From contig OZ012697.1 in the NCBI GenBank assembly GCA_963942565.1, positions 30,073,280 through 30,137,279 on the forward strand: a DNA stretch of 64,000 nucleotides, read 5' to 3'. The notes under the pieces were generated by a model that saw only the letters and a program-made list of their open reading frames with translations, searched no databases and was not told where the DNA came from. Each line of letters starts with the position of its first letter. Position 1 is the stretch's first letter. The translations under genes and the position numbers were made by a program. Positions 35,883-48,335 of this stretch are shown piece after piece. The stretch comes from Maea johnstoni. Its lineage: Eukaryota > Annelida > Polychaeta > Spionida > Magelonidae.

Positions 35883-36477
35883 ATGTGTCAGGCTGTTTAT
35901 GGCCCCTATGAGTATTCATGTGTTAAGCAGACTGCACTCAAACTTTGACTGACATTTAAGCTTACATAGCACCACAACAACTAACTTTTTGTGATATCTT
36001 TTGATCTGAGAATTCTTCCATAAATATTTGAAGTAGAAACAATGATCAAACCCAGCTAACAACTCTGTGAATTTATGAATAGGTTAGAGTACAAAAAGAG
36101 TGTTTTATGAAATTTGTTTTGACTATAATTATAGCAGGAAAATCAACACTTTGGATTGAAAAGAGGGAGGGGTGGGGGGGGGGGGGGGGGGTTGCTGTTC
36201 TACGAACCCTTCAAACACTTTTTCTGTCTGAAACTGGGTAGGAAAGTCCAAGTCTGGTGAAGAAGAGTGTGTGTTGAGATTTCAGGGGTCTCACAGCTGA
36301 TGCTCTTAAGGAGTGATTCTGGCACTCGGTTGACAGCCAAGTCACAAATGGTGAGACAGCCTACTAGTGTACAAGTCTACAAGAAACATAATAACATCTG
36401 CACACCTCAGCATTATCATAATAACAGGCTATGATTGAGAGGGATTTTCAGAGGACGTACAGTCGACCTTCTATTAG

Positions 36478-37390
36478 GGCAGCCCAGTTCCTAGGTATTT
36501 CAGCACTATAAGAATGAGCTAGCATAAGCAGAATCCATTGAGTATATACTATGGTATAAACCCCTAGTGTAAGAAAGAGGACATTAAGTCAAACCTCAAT
36601 AGGGGAAGCCCAGTTGCTAGGTATTTGAGCACTATAATAATACCAGGCTATGATTAATGAGCTGGCATAAGCAGAATCCATTGAGTATACTATGGTATAA
36701 ACCTAGGGGTCCATACCTTTAAAATTATACGGTACCGTACGGGTCCGGTATTTTTTATACGGTACCGGTATTCTAACGGTACGGATACTGGTTACTTACG
36801 CGCGCGTTTGTGCTTGGAAAAGTGTGGTGGGGGATGGACTAGCACCATGTAAAATACATAGCGTGGCCCTCTCCACACTTTTCCAAGTACTACCGCGCGC
36901 GTTAGTATCTATCGTAGTGCAGTTTCAATGGCGGCCTGCACTGGATGACGCGATCGCGAATTCGCAATGTACTTTCCCCCCAAACTCGCATCTCTGCACT
37001 CTTTTCCGCCTTGCCTGCTATATCAGCAGCGAGGCGGCTTAGTCATAGTACCGGTAAAAAAATATCGGCTACTAATTATACATTTTTTTACCGGTATTTT
37101 CGGGCGGAGTATCGGAACCCTCACGGTACGGCGGTACCGGTGTGGACCCCTATATAAACCCCTAGTGTAAGAAAGAGGACATTAAGTCAAATTTCAATAG
37201 GGGAAGCCCAGTTGCTAGGTATTTGAGCAATATAATAATAAAGATATTCGGTTTATAGTTTTGTATCCACCGAAGTGCTAACACGACAAAGCTATTGGGG
37301 CAGCCTAGTTGCTAGGTATTTGAGCAGTATACTAATACCAGGCTATGATTAATGATCCAGCATAAGCAGAATCCATTGAGTGAAATGTGA
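36478..37390 (+). repeat. Four-copy tandem repeat, interrupted by a hAT-like element
   Basis: Units carry GCCCAGTTGCTAGGTATTTG and GCAGAATCCATTGAGTATAC, starting near 36478, 36604, 37199 and 37298. The spacing is about 100-138 bp once the 449-bp insertion is removed. Confidence 0.75.
36704..37152. mobile_element. hAT-like non-autonomous element, perfect 8-bp duplication
   Basis: 449 bp with inverted ends TAGGGGTCCATACC and GGTGTGGACCCCTA. TATAAACC is duplicated exactly on both sides (36696-36703, 37153-37160). An 8-bp duplication with TA(G/C)-type ends is the hAT hallmark. The interior holds a second inverted pair (ACGCGCGCG, then GGAAAAGTGTGG, against CCACACTTTTCC, then CGCGCGCGT) and many GGTACCG words, and it is CpG-rich unlike its surroundings. 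It carries no transposase. It interrupts a tandem repeat unit whose empty-site sequence is visible in the neighbouring units. Confidence 0.85.
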
Positions 37391-38230
37391 TCGTGCGAGT
37401 GTTATTTCTCAGGTTTCCCCAGTCATAACCAAGCGGGGAGGGGTTCTTTCATGTTGGCCTCGTTGCTGGTAAATAAAGAGTTAGAGGACTTTCTGAACCA
37501 GACGTGACCTCCTAAATACCACAACAGCTGGCTGGCCAGTCAGCTGGGATATGGACGGCATGATTTTCTTGGCTGCCCAGTTTTTAGATAAATATTGGCC
37601 TTTGTGAGTTTCGCTGAGAAATGTCCATGCTAAGTCTATTGGTCATGCTGTAGCTTTTACTAGATGGTTTGTTGGGAAATTATTTGGTTATTTATTACCC
37701 ACATAAAAGTCAAAATTGAAAATTTGTCAAGGAAATTTTTGCCTGTCCAAAAGGGAGGTTGTCAGGAAAATATCTGTCCAAAAGACAGGCTGGACGTTTC
37801 CAGGCTAAGCACGTGTATCCCAGCTTTATTTAGTAAGAGTAAATCTTTTCACTCATCTTTTCATATCTCTGGCAATCATGGAAGGATCGATTGGGCATCA
37901 AGAGCACGCTTTAGAAATGAATGATGCTCTATAGCCTAAATGTCAGGCATGGGAAATAGCACTACTACATAACTGTTAACGTGTAATGTGAACTCCCATT
38001 GGCCGTGACATTTCAGCTTCTGAATCAACTCTACTCCATGGGAAGATCATACTGTAACTCAACCAATAGCTTCAATTTAGACATCTCAGACAGTCACACA
38101 CACACATCATCCAGCACTTAGACATAGGCAAAGGAAGTTGCAAGTAACCTATGGTTTGCTGTCAGCTTTTCCTTTGGTATTATTGTTTTCCCCACCATTG
38201 TAAACCCTTACCAAATGTACCTCAGACTTC
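37391..38230. other. Intron DNA, nothing recognised
   Basis: CTGTCCAAAAGGGAGGTTGTC and CTGTCCAAAAGACAGGCTGG near 37745-37800 pair with a similar, inverted phrase near 58375-58410, another small dispersed repeat. Confidence 0.4.
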
Positions 38231-38234
38231 CTAA

Positions 38235-38462
38235 GGCCTAAAAAAGTTGTTTGTTTCCTGTAACCCTAACCTAAAATGTTTTTATTCAAAGAAAATCCCT
38301 ACCTTAAGTTTTTTCAGCCCTCCCAGCTCCCAATCAACGTAAAACATGCATAAAACACACATTTTTGACCAAAAAGAAATGCAAAAACTTTTTTTTACCA
38401 ACCTACCTACCCTATTTCTTTTCAGACCGTTACAGGAAAAAAACAATATTTTTTTCTTGGCC
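38235..38462. mobile_element. GGCC-ended MITE, TAA duplication
   Basis: 228 bp, flanked by TAA at 38232-38234 and 38463-38465. Confidence 0.8.
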
Positions 38463-38904
38463 TAAGAAATCCTGAGATTTGTGCATGAGTCCAATTTTTT
38501 TAGAAGTATTTTGAGATTCAGCAAAATGTTTGAAAAATATGCATAGGTAGAGTTTTGATTAATATTTCGCCCTAATTTATTTTCTAAACAATTTTTGATG
38601 ACAGTCTTATTACCAAAATAGTCAGGCTACTTAAGCAGAGGCGGCAATGCATGAGTCTAATGCCCATGGCTTATTATTCATATCAGCTGATATGGTTAAA
38701 GCAAGTGGAAAAAAAACATGTCTCTAAAAATAGCCAAGTTCAAGGAGACAAGCTAGAAGGGTATCTTATCAGATCTGCATACTTCAATTTCAGTGTCCTA
38801 AAAAACTGAATTTCCTATTGGTAGCAGCTGACTTGGAAGGAAAACTATTTGAAAAAAGGTTTCTCTTTCATTGAAAGTATGTGCATTGTCTAACACAATG
38901 ATGC

Positions 38905-39065
38905 CTAAAGACCTAAACAAGTGTCATCTAATAACTTAGAAATTAAGGATAACAAAATATTTGGAGGAGAGTTGTTTTAAGTTTCATAACATTCCTCTGG
39001 ACATTAAATATTTTTTGAAAAACTAAATATCACTAAAATAGCCAAGATTTTTGCAGGTATCTCAA
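38905..39065. mobile_element. TTAA-B MITE, diverged internal part
   Basis: Contains TAACTTAGAAATTAAGGATA, GGAGGAGAGTTGTTT and CATTCCTCTGGAC, in the order and spacing of the family core. The ends are not found. Confidence 0.5.
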
Positions 39066-39210
39066 GCATTCAGAACATAACAGCTCATAACAGGAGACCA
39101 TTTTTGTGAAATATTCATACCAAAATATGAATTTAAAAATTTATCAGAAAGAGAAATATTACTCAGAGCTCACCTATACTCCTACTTAAACTACTTAGGG
39201 AAAGTCATTT

Positions 39211-39415
39211 ATCAACCCTTCCAATGCTGAGGCTACTTTCGTCCAAAGCACAATGACGCAAATATTTTGGAAAACCATCAAAACCCTGTCATGTTGGTAT
39301 TCATCAGAAAGCTCTCACAGAGTACTCTCAGATGAGTACCCATTTGCCAGGGTTTCAGTCATTTTTCAGTTTTTTCCCATAATTTTGTATTGGCCAAATT
39401 AGCACCAGCAGCGTG
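39211..39415 (-). mobile_element. TTAA-A MITE copy
   Basis: Starts ATCAACCCTTCCAATGCTGAG and ends at CACCAGCAGCGTGAGC. The terminal TTAA is lost on the right. Confidence 0.75.
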
Positions 39416-40003
39416 AGCCCAATAAAAGCACCATCGATCCAGACAGAACTTTTCACAAGCAACTCTAAGCAAGAAAAGGTTAAGAGAGAAGTGAGAGGAA
39501 CCGTCTACAGTCTTCACAAAGCACAAGGTCTCTCAAGGACCAGCTGTCTGTGGGGTAAACAATGCCACGCTTTATGCCTTAACCTCATGCTTAAGGTTTC
39601 CCTTGAAAACTATCATCTGGAGCAGTGATATTTGTGATGATAACTGATTACTGTAGAATAGGAAATTAATGATTAATGATTTTGTTTGTTGTCAGACAGT
39701 CAATAAACATACAATCCAATCCAAGTGGTTAATTCTGCAAAACTTTTCTGAGTGGGGTCAGTTCGGTATAATGAAAGTCAGAAATATTGTACCATACATT
39801 TACAGTATTATTTCTGTCATTAGAATATTAACCTTCAATTTTTGCTTTTCGGAGTGAATTTCGGAAAAATATGATATAACAAATTATGTTCATTTGCACC
39901 TTGGATTAATTTCCTATTCTACAGTACCTAGGAGTTTGAAGCTTGTATTCATAAAGGCGAGGTATTTGATAGGATGATTAGCATGTCCACTTTATAGATA
40001 GAT

Positions 40004-40075
40004 AGATAATCTTTATTTCAAGTCGGTAATAATTTTACATAGTAAACACGAGCTGCCAGGGCTCTTGGCCGACAC
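40004..40075 (-). mobile_element. 3' tail of the same SINE/LINE family as 1.4 kb
   Basis: Minus strand: GGCCAAGAGCCCTGGCAGCTC, then GTGTTTACTATG, ending AAATAAAGATTATCTATC. A (GATA)n-type tail follows. Confidence 0.55.
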
Positions 40076-40550
40076 TTTAGATACTATAGATGCTTTGTAT
40101 TCATAGGATTCCCTATAAAAACACTCAATCACACATACATGAGTTACTCTCTCTGTTTTTCTCTCACGGTGTATCAGAAAGGACACACTCTCCTCATTTA
40201 TTCATCGTTAGGGGTTTCTTCCAAGTCTCATATAAACTGCCACACACTTGAGCAGCCATAAAAAGGAAGCAAAATCAGCCGAGAAATGCATTTAAAATGT
40301 TTTCCCTCTCCATCGCTCTCAGATTTATCAGCACCGAGGCTGTGTCTTGATAAACTCCTCACAAGTTAACTTATCCTGAAGAGAAATACAAGTCCCTAGT
40401 TCTAATCATGCGAGCCTAGCCAGACTAAAACAGAATCCGCCCTGTATCTTTACAAGTGTTTGGTTTTGTAAGTCAAGTTCTCTTAGAGTGACTTCTCTGA
40501 ACACAGGAAAGCTGGTGGGCAGGGCAGAAGCTTAGAACGGGGTAGGCTGT

Positions 40551-40761
40551 TTAACAATGTTGATGCCCAGGCTAGTTCAGTCCAAAGCGCAAGGCTGTAC
40601 AGATTTTTGAAAAACATCTTAACCCTGTCATATTGGTATTCATAGGAAAACGCTTGTTGAGTACTCTCGAATGAGTACCCATTTGCCAGGGTTTTAATAA
40701 TTTTCAGTTTTTTTGCATGATTTTGGTTGGCCAAATTAGCCACCAGCAACATATGGGTTAA
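40551..40761 (-). mobile_element. TTAA-A MITE copy
   Basis: Starts TTAACAATGTTGATGCCCAGG and ends CAACATATGGGTTAA. It is directly followed by a second copy in the same orientation that shares the TTAA. Confidence 0.78.
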
Positions 40762-40940
40762 ATGCACAAGAGCAAAGAAAAATTTAAAGACCTATCAAAT
40801 CCTGCCATGTTGGTATGCATTGAAAAGCTCTTGATGGGTACTATTAGATGAGTACCCATTTGCCAGGGTTTTGATGATTTTCAAGCTTTTTTTGCATCAT
40901 TTTGCATTCACCAAATTAGCTACCAGCAGCACAATCTTAA
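40758..40940 (-). mobile_element. TTAA-A MITE copy, shortened left arm
   Basis: Lacks the outermost ~25 bp of the left arm. Ends TACCAGCAGCACAATCTTAA, and that TTAA is also the start of a TTAA-B copy. Confidence 0.7.
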
Positions 40941-41120
40941 CACATTCATACCAGGAGCAGCCAAGACTGGCATTAAAATTTGGGTGATATCTCTTGCACA
41001 AAATATAGTCAGTTAAATATCTGAAGGAAAAGTGTCAACTATTTCTAAAGATCTTTCTTTATATCTAAGTCATTGGGTAAAGTATAAATGATCCAAATTA
41101 TCTAAGGAATTACATTCGTG
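40937..41120. mobile_element. TTAA-B MITE, right end unclear
   Basis: Starts TTAACACATTCATACCAGGAG, shared with the TTAA of the preceding TTAA-A copy, and contains CTGAAGGAAAAGTGTCAAC. The closing end is not clear. Confidence 0.55.
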
Positions 41121-42790
41121 AACCACAAAAACCAAACATTAAACATAGAAGTTGGAACCACCTCTCTGCACAACTGCATGATTTTATCTTTTTTTTAAAA
41201 CTCATGCGAGATATACCTGTTCAACCAATCATACATGTTCTAATAGTACTCCAGCTGTGAGTTCTCACTTTCACCTAACAATGAAATTATGTAATGACAA
41301 AATGAAATTCCAAAATTCAGTTTTCATAGATAATGGATAGATTGGAATAACCAAGAATAAATATGCTAACTTTCTATCCAGATTTCTCCAGGATCAGTCA
41401 GATCTAGCCTACCTCCCAAGCCATATCTAAATGTCATCCCTTGTGGATAGATGGCACTGCGGTATACTAGGAGGGTAGTTGGGAATTTACTAATATTACA
41501 ACCCTCTTTAGCGTGGCAATTGGGTGAACTAAATGCCCAATAGTAGGCCACCAGTCCCTATGTATTATAGGTGCAGGCATACATCTACATATATACAAGT
41601 AAAAACACAGTAAAGCCTAGTAGCTAGGCTAAGTCAGACCCGAGCTTTCTGCAGTTAGGGTGAACCGGTCCACTTGATGCCACCATTAATCAAGCACTCC
41701 ACCATATGTCACTCCCCAAAACACCACACTAAACAGCCACCCAGCAGCAAGGTAATTAATTCCCTCTCTTGCCACAGGTGGCTCTGTTTTCATTTCACAC
41801 AATGACGATAATTAACAATCTAGTGGCATGTGCTTCAGGACTGGACAACGGCAACCTGATACTGTTAACCAACTCAACTCCAATAACAGCTGCATGTTCT
41901 GATTTTAGAATTGATTATTCCCTGAAATAAAGGCTCAAATTGTAAATTTTCTCAAGGAATATTATGGATGAGGAATTACCGCCAACTTTCATTCACATTT
42001 TTTTTTTTTTTAGTAAAATAAACAGATACTTATTAGACCATCCCAAGGTCTTAGGACAAACTGTATCAGGGAAGTGGAGTGTAAGTGCCTGGTGTAAGCA
42101 GACAATAATTGGATGCAGGCCTGGGACGGATGTAGCTATTCTAGCAGATTGTAATAAGAACTGGAGTTTCTGAGATAGACATGTCTGTAACTCTCTCACA
42201 CCCAGACTCTCAAGAAGGTCTAAAACTACAGCAATTACATCTACAAAGAAGGAAATCTAATGGTTTATTTAAATGAAAGATCTGCACATTTTCTTTGGGG
42301 AGAATCTTTAATGAAATATTTATAACATATATGATGCCTATTTCAATATATTCCCCAGGTTGACAGCTGTTGTAGGTTACTTGGGTATGAAATGGTCTTG
42401 AATTGAGTTGTATTGTGTAACAGTTGAAGTGACAGGTGCATCGCCATGTGCTGACCACACTTACCCTCCTACTATGCTACTACTTCATCATGTGAAACAG
42501 GGCCAGGCAGGGGAGAGAGATCTTCTCGTCTCGGTTAGAGGGACTATGGGATCCATAAGAAAGACCTTAGGAGAGCTACAATTAATTCTATCTTATCCCA
42601 TTCATTTCAGTGGTCTACCAAATCAGTCTGACTTAGAAGAGCTATAATTCTATTACATCCCATTCATTCCTATAGCCTATCAAATCTGCCTGACTTGATT
42701 TCTTTCTGACGATTTGGAAAACATTTGAAGGAGAACTGTTCACAAGAAATCAACTCATAAGTGACCTTCAAAAGCAAAGAAATTATGCAT
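41121..42790. other. Intron DNA, nothing recognised
   Basis: No exon with convincing splice sites on either strand. GAAGACCTTAGGAGAGCTAC and ATCCCATTCATTCC near 42560-42670 occur twice, a short tandem duplication. Confidence 0.4.
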
Positions 42791-42794
42791 TAAA

Positions 42795-42885
42795 CTATCA
42801 TCATCACTATTATTATTACTATTGTTATCTTTTATCATTATCATTACTATTATTATTATTATCATTATTATCATTATCATTATTA

Positions 42886-42946
<61 letters not shown>

Positions 42947-43035
42947 CATTATTACTGTTATTATTATAACCATCATCATCAATAATTTTCCTTATCATCG
43001 CTGTCATCATCATCATCATTATCATCATCAACCAA
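42795..43035 (+). repeat. (ATT)n/(ATC)n microsatellite
   Basis: Mixed trinucleotides with a pure ATT core at about 42885-42945. Confidence 0.92.
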
Positions 43036-43531
43036 AGTTATTTCGATTATCCTCCTTAACATTACTATTATCTGCACAAGTAACACAATTGTCATTATAC
43101 GAGGTGCAGTGACCCTTCCCAGTTCCTTGGTGTAAGTTATAAGCAGATCACACGGATGAATGATCAGCACATCCATGCTGAAGAAGCTCAATATGAGATG
43201 AAAACAAGGCCCGTCTTTGATGCCCAGCTGAGTTGACCTGGTTTAAGCCTACCCCTCCTCCTCCAAGTCCGTGACCTCAGGATTTCTCTTCCAAGGTTAA
43301 CACAAGACATCTCTAAGATAAGCACCAAGACGATGATGATGATGATGATGGATTTGGAAAGTCTAGAATTCAGCAAACTATCCTCAACGTCTTCTCTTCT
43401 TCTTGTATACGGAATTCCACACATGGTGAGGTGACAGGTCACACCAACTTTTAAACTTTACACTACTTTAATTGCAATGATGAGAAACTTACTTAGAGTG
43501 CAAATCTTGATAGATAATCTCAAATGACCAG

Positions 43532-43592
43532 GTAATCCCTTCCAATGCTGAGGCTACTTTCATCCAAAGCATAAGAACGCAAATATTTTGAT
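43532..43592 (-). mobile_element. TTAA-A MITE fragment
   Basis: About 60 bp starting TAATCCCTTCCAATGCTGAGG and ending AACGCAAATATTTTG. Confidence 0.6.
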
Positions 43593-44114
43593 TACGCGAT
43601 AGTTCTTTTAGTAACTTATTTTGCATATTCTTTTTATTTGGCTCACTTCAGAAAAATGATCATACAGAACAGAGTATAATTTTATGATAATGGCCAATCA
43701 TTACTTTAGACAAGTTCGAGCAGTGAGAGTTTCTAGAAGATGGTCACATTCGATTCTCCCTCAATCCCAAACTTTTCCAGTTACTTCATTGTGATCCTAC
43801 AGCAGTTTTCAGGGTAAACATCCTGTATCAGTCATGCTTTCACAGGGATAGGGACGGCTAATTATCAGCTGAAAGCACTAAAATCGTGAGTAATCACACA
43901 TTCTTTGGCGTGATAACCTGAATCTCCGAGGTCATCCCTCCATAAAACTGTGCTAACCATAACAAAGTGACAGCTTTGCCAAAACAGAGAGCAACAAGTC
44001 AATTTCTTCCACAACCTGTTTTCTTCTTACTGTGATAGATCAGGTGGTTTATGTTGATCCTGATGTCAGTCTCAAGTGGACGCAAGCACTTGGCTCTAGA
44101 CACCATTCTGCCTA

Positions 44115-44870
44115 CATTTGATTCCATTCTGTAGTGTGTTATCACAGTCAGCACAAGTCCATTGTGTGTTATCTATTACCTCTTATGACCATGCCGTCAA
44201 AATTTGATTCCATTGTATATTATCACAGTCAGCATGATTCAAACGTTTGTTATCTATCACCTTCAATACTTAACCTTTATGTGGCAGGTGGCTAATTTGG
44301 CCAATACAAAATGATGCAAAAAACCTGGAAAATGATGGTAACCCTGGCATGTGGGTACTCATCTGAGAGTACTCAATGAGACCTATTCAATGAGTATCAA
44401 CATGACACAGTGAAGATGGTTTTCCAAAAATATGTGCACCCTTGTGCTTTGGAGAAAAGAAGCCTCACCATTGGAAGGGTTAAACTCTATTACAGTCAGC
44501 ACAATTATATTACAACTATTATCCAATTTAATCAATCATTCTTTTATTATAACTCTATCACAGCCCAAATGATTCCATTGGGTGTTATCTGTTACCTTTT
44601 TTGCTTAAACCTTATCACAGTCAACATGGTTCCAATGTGTGTCATCTATTACCTTCCTTTTCTACTTTAACTCTATTACAGTCAGCACACTTCTATTGTG
44701 TGTTATCTGTTACTGTTTCTACTCTACCTCTATCACAGTCAACATGGTTCCAATGTGTGTCATCTAATACCTTTTCTAGTTTAACTTGTTCACAGCCCAT
44801 GAACCCATTTTGCATTATCTATTACCTGTTCTGCTTTAACTTAATCCAAGCCAACATAAATACATAGCTT
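44115..44870 (+). repeat. Tandem array (~60-65 bp units), interrupted by TTAA-A
   Basis: Units carry TATTACAGTCAGCACA, CATTGTGTGTTATCTATTAC and CTACTTTAACTC. About ten units lie on the two sides of the insertion at 44270-44483. Confidence 0.75.
44270..44483 (+). mobile_element. TTAA-A MITE copy inserted in a ~62-bp tandem array
   Basis: 214 bp with TTAA on both sides. The array (CTATTACAGTCAGCACAA-like units) continues left and right of it. Confidence 0.85.
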
Positions 44871-45315
44871 GTAAACTAATGCAATCCAAATTAGATGTAT
44901 ATTGTCTACTGAATATCATATTTTTAACCAATTCATGCTTAAAAAAATGAACCTCAAATAGGTCTTCTTGGCTATTGATATTTGAATGTACCACCAGCAT
45001 CAAGCAAGCAGGAAACTTGTTCTGATAGAAATGTATGTTAACTAGTACATGGATTAATTGTAGGGTGCTGGAGTAAATCAGGCCAGGAATTTAGTAAATA
45101 ACGCATGTTTGTCAGCGCCAGCAGGGCTGTAAAGCTTTAGGCTACTAGGCTAAGAGAAAAGTGAAGCTCTGCTAGGGTAAGAGTGCCATCCAGGTGCCAC
45201 ATGTGACGGCAGAGCCAGGAGAAAGTCCCGGAGAAAACAACCAGGCTAGAGAATAATAATGTGTTTCCAACCATTAGAATTGATTCTAGATAGTCTATGA
45301 TGGAATTAAATATCC

Positions 45316-46160
45316 TTGTTAATCACTACTTATTCTGCACTTCAAGCATGTATAACTTTTCAATACATTCTCTACTTTATTTGGCATTTCACATCATATT
45401 GGAGTAACTGTTACCTATATGTGATTGCACCTAAAGCATTGGCAGCAGTAGTGCTTCCTTTCAATACATTCAATACCGTATTTGTCCCTTCACATTATAT
45501 TGGAGTCAATGTTACCTTAAAGCATGTAGCATCACAGCAGAAGAGCTTCCATTCAATAATTCTATAAGTATTTGCAAAGGTTTATTAATAATAAACCTTT
45601 GGTATTTGCCACTTCACATCATATAGTTGTCACTGTTACCTATATGTGATTGCACTGAGAGCTTTGGCAGCAGTAGAACTTCCATTCAATGATTCTACAC
45701 TGTATTTGCAACTTCCCATCATATAGGATTCACTGTCACCTCTATATGATTGCACTGAAAGCATTGGCAGCAGTAGAACTTCCATTCAATGATTCTACAC
45801 TGTATTTGCAACTTCCCATCATATCACTGTCACCTCTATATGATTGCACTGAAAGCATTGGCAGCAGTAGAACTTCCATTCAATGATTCTACACTGTATT
45901 TGCAACTTCCCATCATATAGGATTCACTGTCACCTCTATATGATTGCACTGAAAGCATTGGCAGCAGTAGAACTTCCATTCAATGATTCTACACTGTATT
46001 TGCAACTTCCCATCATATAGGATTCACTGTTACCTTAAAGCATGTGGCATCACAGCAGTAGAACTTCCATTTAATAATTCTATAATGTATTTGCCACTTC
46101 CCATGATATAGGATTCACTGTAACCTCTATGTTATTGCACTTAAAGCTTGTGGCGGCAGT
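45316..46160 (+). repeat. Tandem array (~100 bp units)
   Basis: GCAGCAGTAGAACTTCCATTC, AATGATTCTACACTG and CAACTTCCCATCATATAGG recur at 45667, 45767, 45861 and 45961. Older, more diverged units lie on both sides. One unit is 6 bp short. Confidence 0.85.
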
Positions 46161-46388
46161 AGACCATCCTGGGGCGGTAGAGATAGAGAGGCCTCCACTG
46201 AGGGGTTTGATTAAGCTGGCATAGTTGCGATAATTAGTTGTGGTAAAAGAGGGATGTCTGCAGCCTTAGACATGTGGAGCGACTGGTTTACATAACACAT
46301 TCAATCTCCCCAAGTCCTCAAGCTTCCATCCGACACACGTCTCTAGCTGCACAGCTGATAGCTACATTATGGTCACTTGACTTTCTTC

Positions 46389-46393
<5 letters not shown>

Positions 46394-46485
<92 letters not shown>
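46394..46485 (+). repeat. (CT)n microsatellite
   Basis: About 90 bp of almost pure CT. Shorter CT runs occur at 32229-32269 and 62100-62119. Confidence 0.95.
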
Positions 46486-46487
<2 letters not shown>

Positions 46488-47012
46488 CCTCTGACTCACT
46501 TTCAAGCAACAAACACAACTATAAGCCTTATTAAATGTCGATGAGGTTTCCTCTGTAGAAATACAATCTCAACTTTAGTCTTCCCAACACAAACTTAATA
46601 ATATAAAATACCTAATAAAACAAACAGTAACAACCGAAACTCAAACTTGCCGATGAGTCCAAATAATTTCAAAATCACACTTCAGGAGGTAGAGCTGGAT
46701 AAAATTCCTTAGGGGAACACTGTTTTAGTAAGTATAAACATTAAGGTGTGTACCTCAATACAGGGCATACTTTATGGTGTTCTATTGAGTGATAACTGCT
46801 TTTCTTCGGAGAACCGGGTATTCACTGGAGACTAGTTTTCCCTATAACATACACAGACTGGAGTGAAGTCTAAACAGGGTGATGACTTAATTTTAAACAA
46901 GGTGATTTCTACATGAGTAATAGTTAGTGGAGCAGATAATGTCATCACAGCTGATGGTGCGTGGCCTGGTATCTACAGCATCACGCTGGTGCCCGGGACT
47001 AGCACCAGAGGC

Positions 47013-47225
47013 TTAACCCTTATGCTGCTGGTGGCTAATTTGGCCAATACAAAATGATGTCAAAAACCTAAAAAATGACAGAAACCCTGGCAAATGGGTA
47101 CTCATCTGAGAGTACTCAGCGAGTTCTATCCAATGAATACCAACATGACAGGGTTTGGATGGTTTTCAAAAATATTTGCATCTTTGTTCTTTGGAAGAAA
47201 GTAGCCTCAGCATTGGAAGGGTTAA
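47013..47225 (+). mobile_element. TTAA-A MITE copy, good reference copy
   Basis: 213 bp from TTAACCCTTATGCTGCTGG to CAGCATTGGAAGGGTTAA. Comparing the left half with the reverse complement of the right half gives a run of shared words at the same spacing (TTAACCCTT, ATGCTG, AAACCCTG, GGTA-TCAT). The whole element is thus an imperfect palindrome with ~105-bp arms. Confidence 0.9.
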
Positions 47226-47511
47226 AGGATAAGTACACCACAAATGAAACATAGCCAGAAACAGAGTATAAGGGTATACTCTAATCAATTTAAGTCCCCA
47301 CCAATGCAAGCCTTCATATAAGAAGTACAACTTTGTTCTTACATGGCTTAGTGAACAGAAAGTGGTCAGCGGCCATAAGCAGCTTCTTGGTCCAAACAGT
47401 GTGCAGGCTAGGGTTAACTGTGTAGTGGAGCACAGAGATTTTTGGTAAAGTCTGCCCTTAGTAAGTAAGTAAGTTTTGGTTACATGCAACCTCGGATTTT
47501 TTTGTGTAATA

Positions 47512-47649
47512 CAGGTGAACATATGAAGGACGATATGCTTGGTCCCAGTTCGATGCATATCAAGTATTCATCATATGTATAGACAGATTTTGCATATGAC
47601 GGACCAATTTTTCTGGTCCCATTGAGTCTGTCATATCCAAGTTCACCTG
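47512..47649. mobile_element. Short MITE with CAGGTGAAC ends and TA flanks (Tc1/mariner-like)
   Basis: 138 bp. CAGGTGAACATATGAAGGAC at the left is inverted against GTCATATCCAAGTTCACCTG at the right. TA lies on both sides, as Tc1/mariner elements leave. Confidence 0.6.
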
Positions 47650-47989
47650 TATAGGGGAATAGGAGACCAGCCACCAGAAAAGCTATTAAGGGACATAATC
47701 TTACTCTGCTGGGTATCTCTGGGCCTTATTTTGACACCCAAACCCTCAAAAGCACCCTTCAGGACACCCACATCTTTTTCATAGGAAATATCTTAATATG
47801 TCGGTTTCAATTAGTTCACATTTATCTCACCACGTGAAGAGAGGACTCAGTTTGAGTATGACATCAGAAATCATGAGAGATATGAGGACCAGGTGGCGCC
47901 ATCTATCTACCACTGCTGGTACTACACCACATTGTTTGGGAATGAAGAGAATGTCAACGTCAGGGACTAGGTGCATAGTCTAGCAAGGT

Positions 47990-48335
47990 GATTGCTGTAA
48001 TCTATACTGTTGGTACTATGATTTATATGCCATTTCAATCTGAAAACCATTGGTGATGTACAAAGCTACCATGTTTAACTACTATTTCCTGAAACTGGCC
48101 TAGCCTTTATATAACATAGTACGAGAAGAATGCGGTGATCTATAGTGTTGGCACCATGATCTATGCCATTCTGATCTGAAAATCATCAGTGATGTGCGGC
48201 ACGATCTGGTGATGTACGAAGCTACAACACTTAACTATAATTTGGTGAAACTGGCTACCTAGCCTTTCTATAAGATAGTGAGAGAAGAATGTGGTGATCT
48301 ATAGTGTTGGCACCATGATCTATACCATTCCACAC
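47990..48335 (+). repeat. Tandem repeat of two and a bit units (~150 bp)
   Basis: GGTGATCTATAGTGTTGGCAC recurs at 48136 and 48293, with a more diverged first unit from 47990. Units contain GATGTACGAAGCTAC and AAACTGGC. Confidence 0.7.

Larger units (their letters stand above)
35232..35926. mobile_element. TTAA-B element split by two later insertions
   Basis: The outer ends are TTAACCAATGTATGCTTA (35232) and ATGAGTATTCATGTGTTAA (ending at 35926). Inside lie a GGCC-ended element (35250-35485, duplication TTA) and a TTAA-A copy (35669-35882). Removing both leaves about 246 bp. The remainder contains the family's internal dyad (GAAGGAGAGTT and ATCTCCTTCAAAT) and the phrase GAGAGTTCCCCTAGAAAT also seen in the copy at 8.1-8.3 kb. 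Confidence 0.7.
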
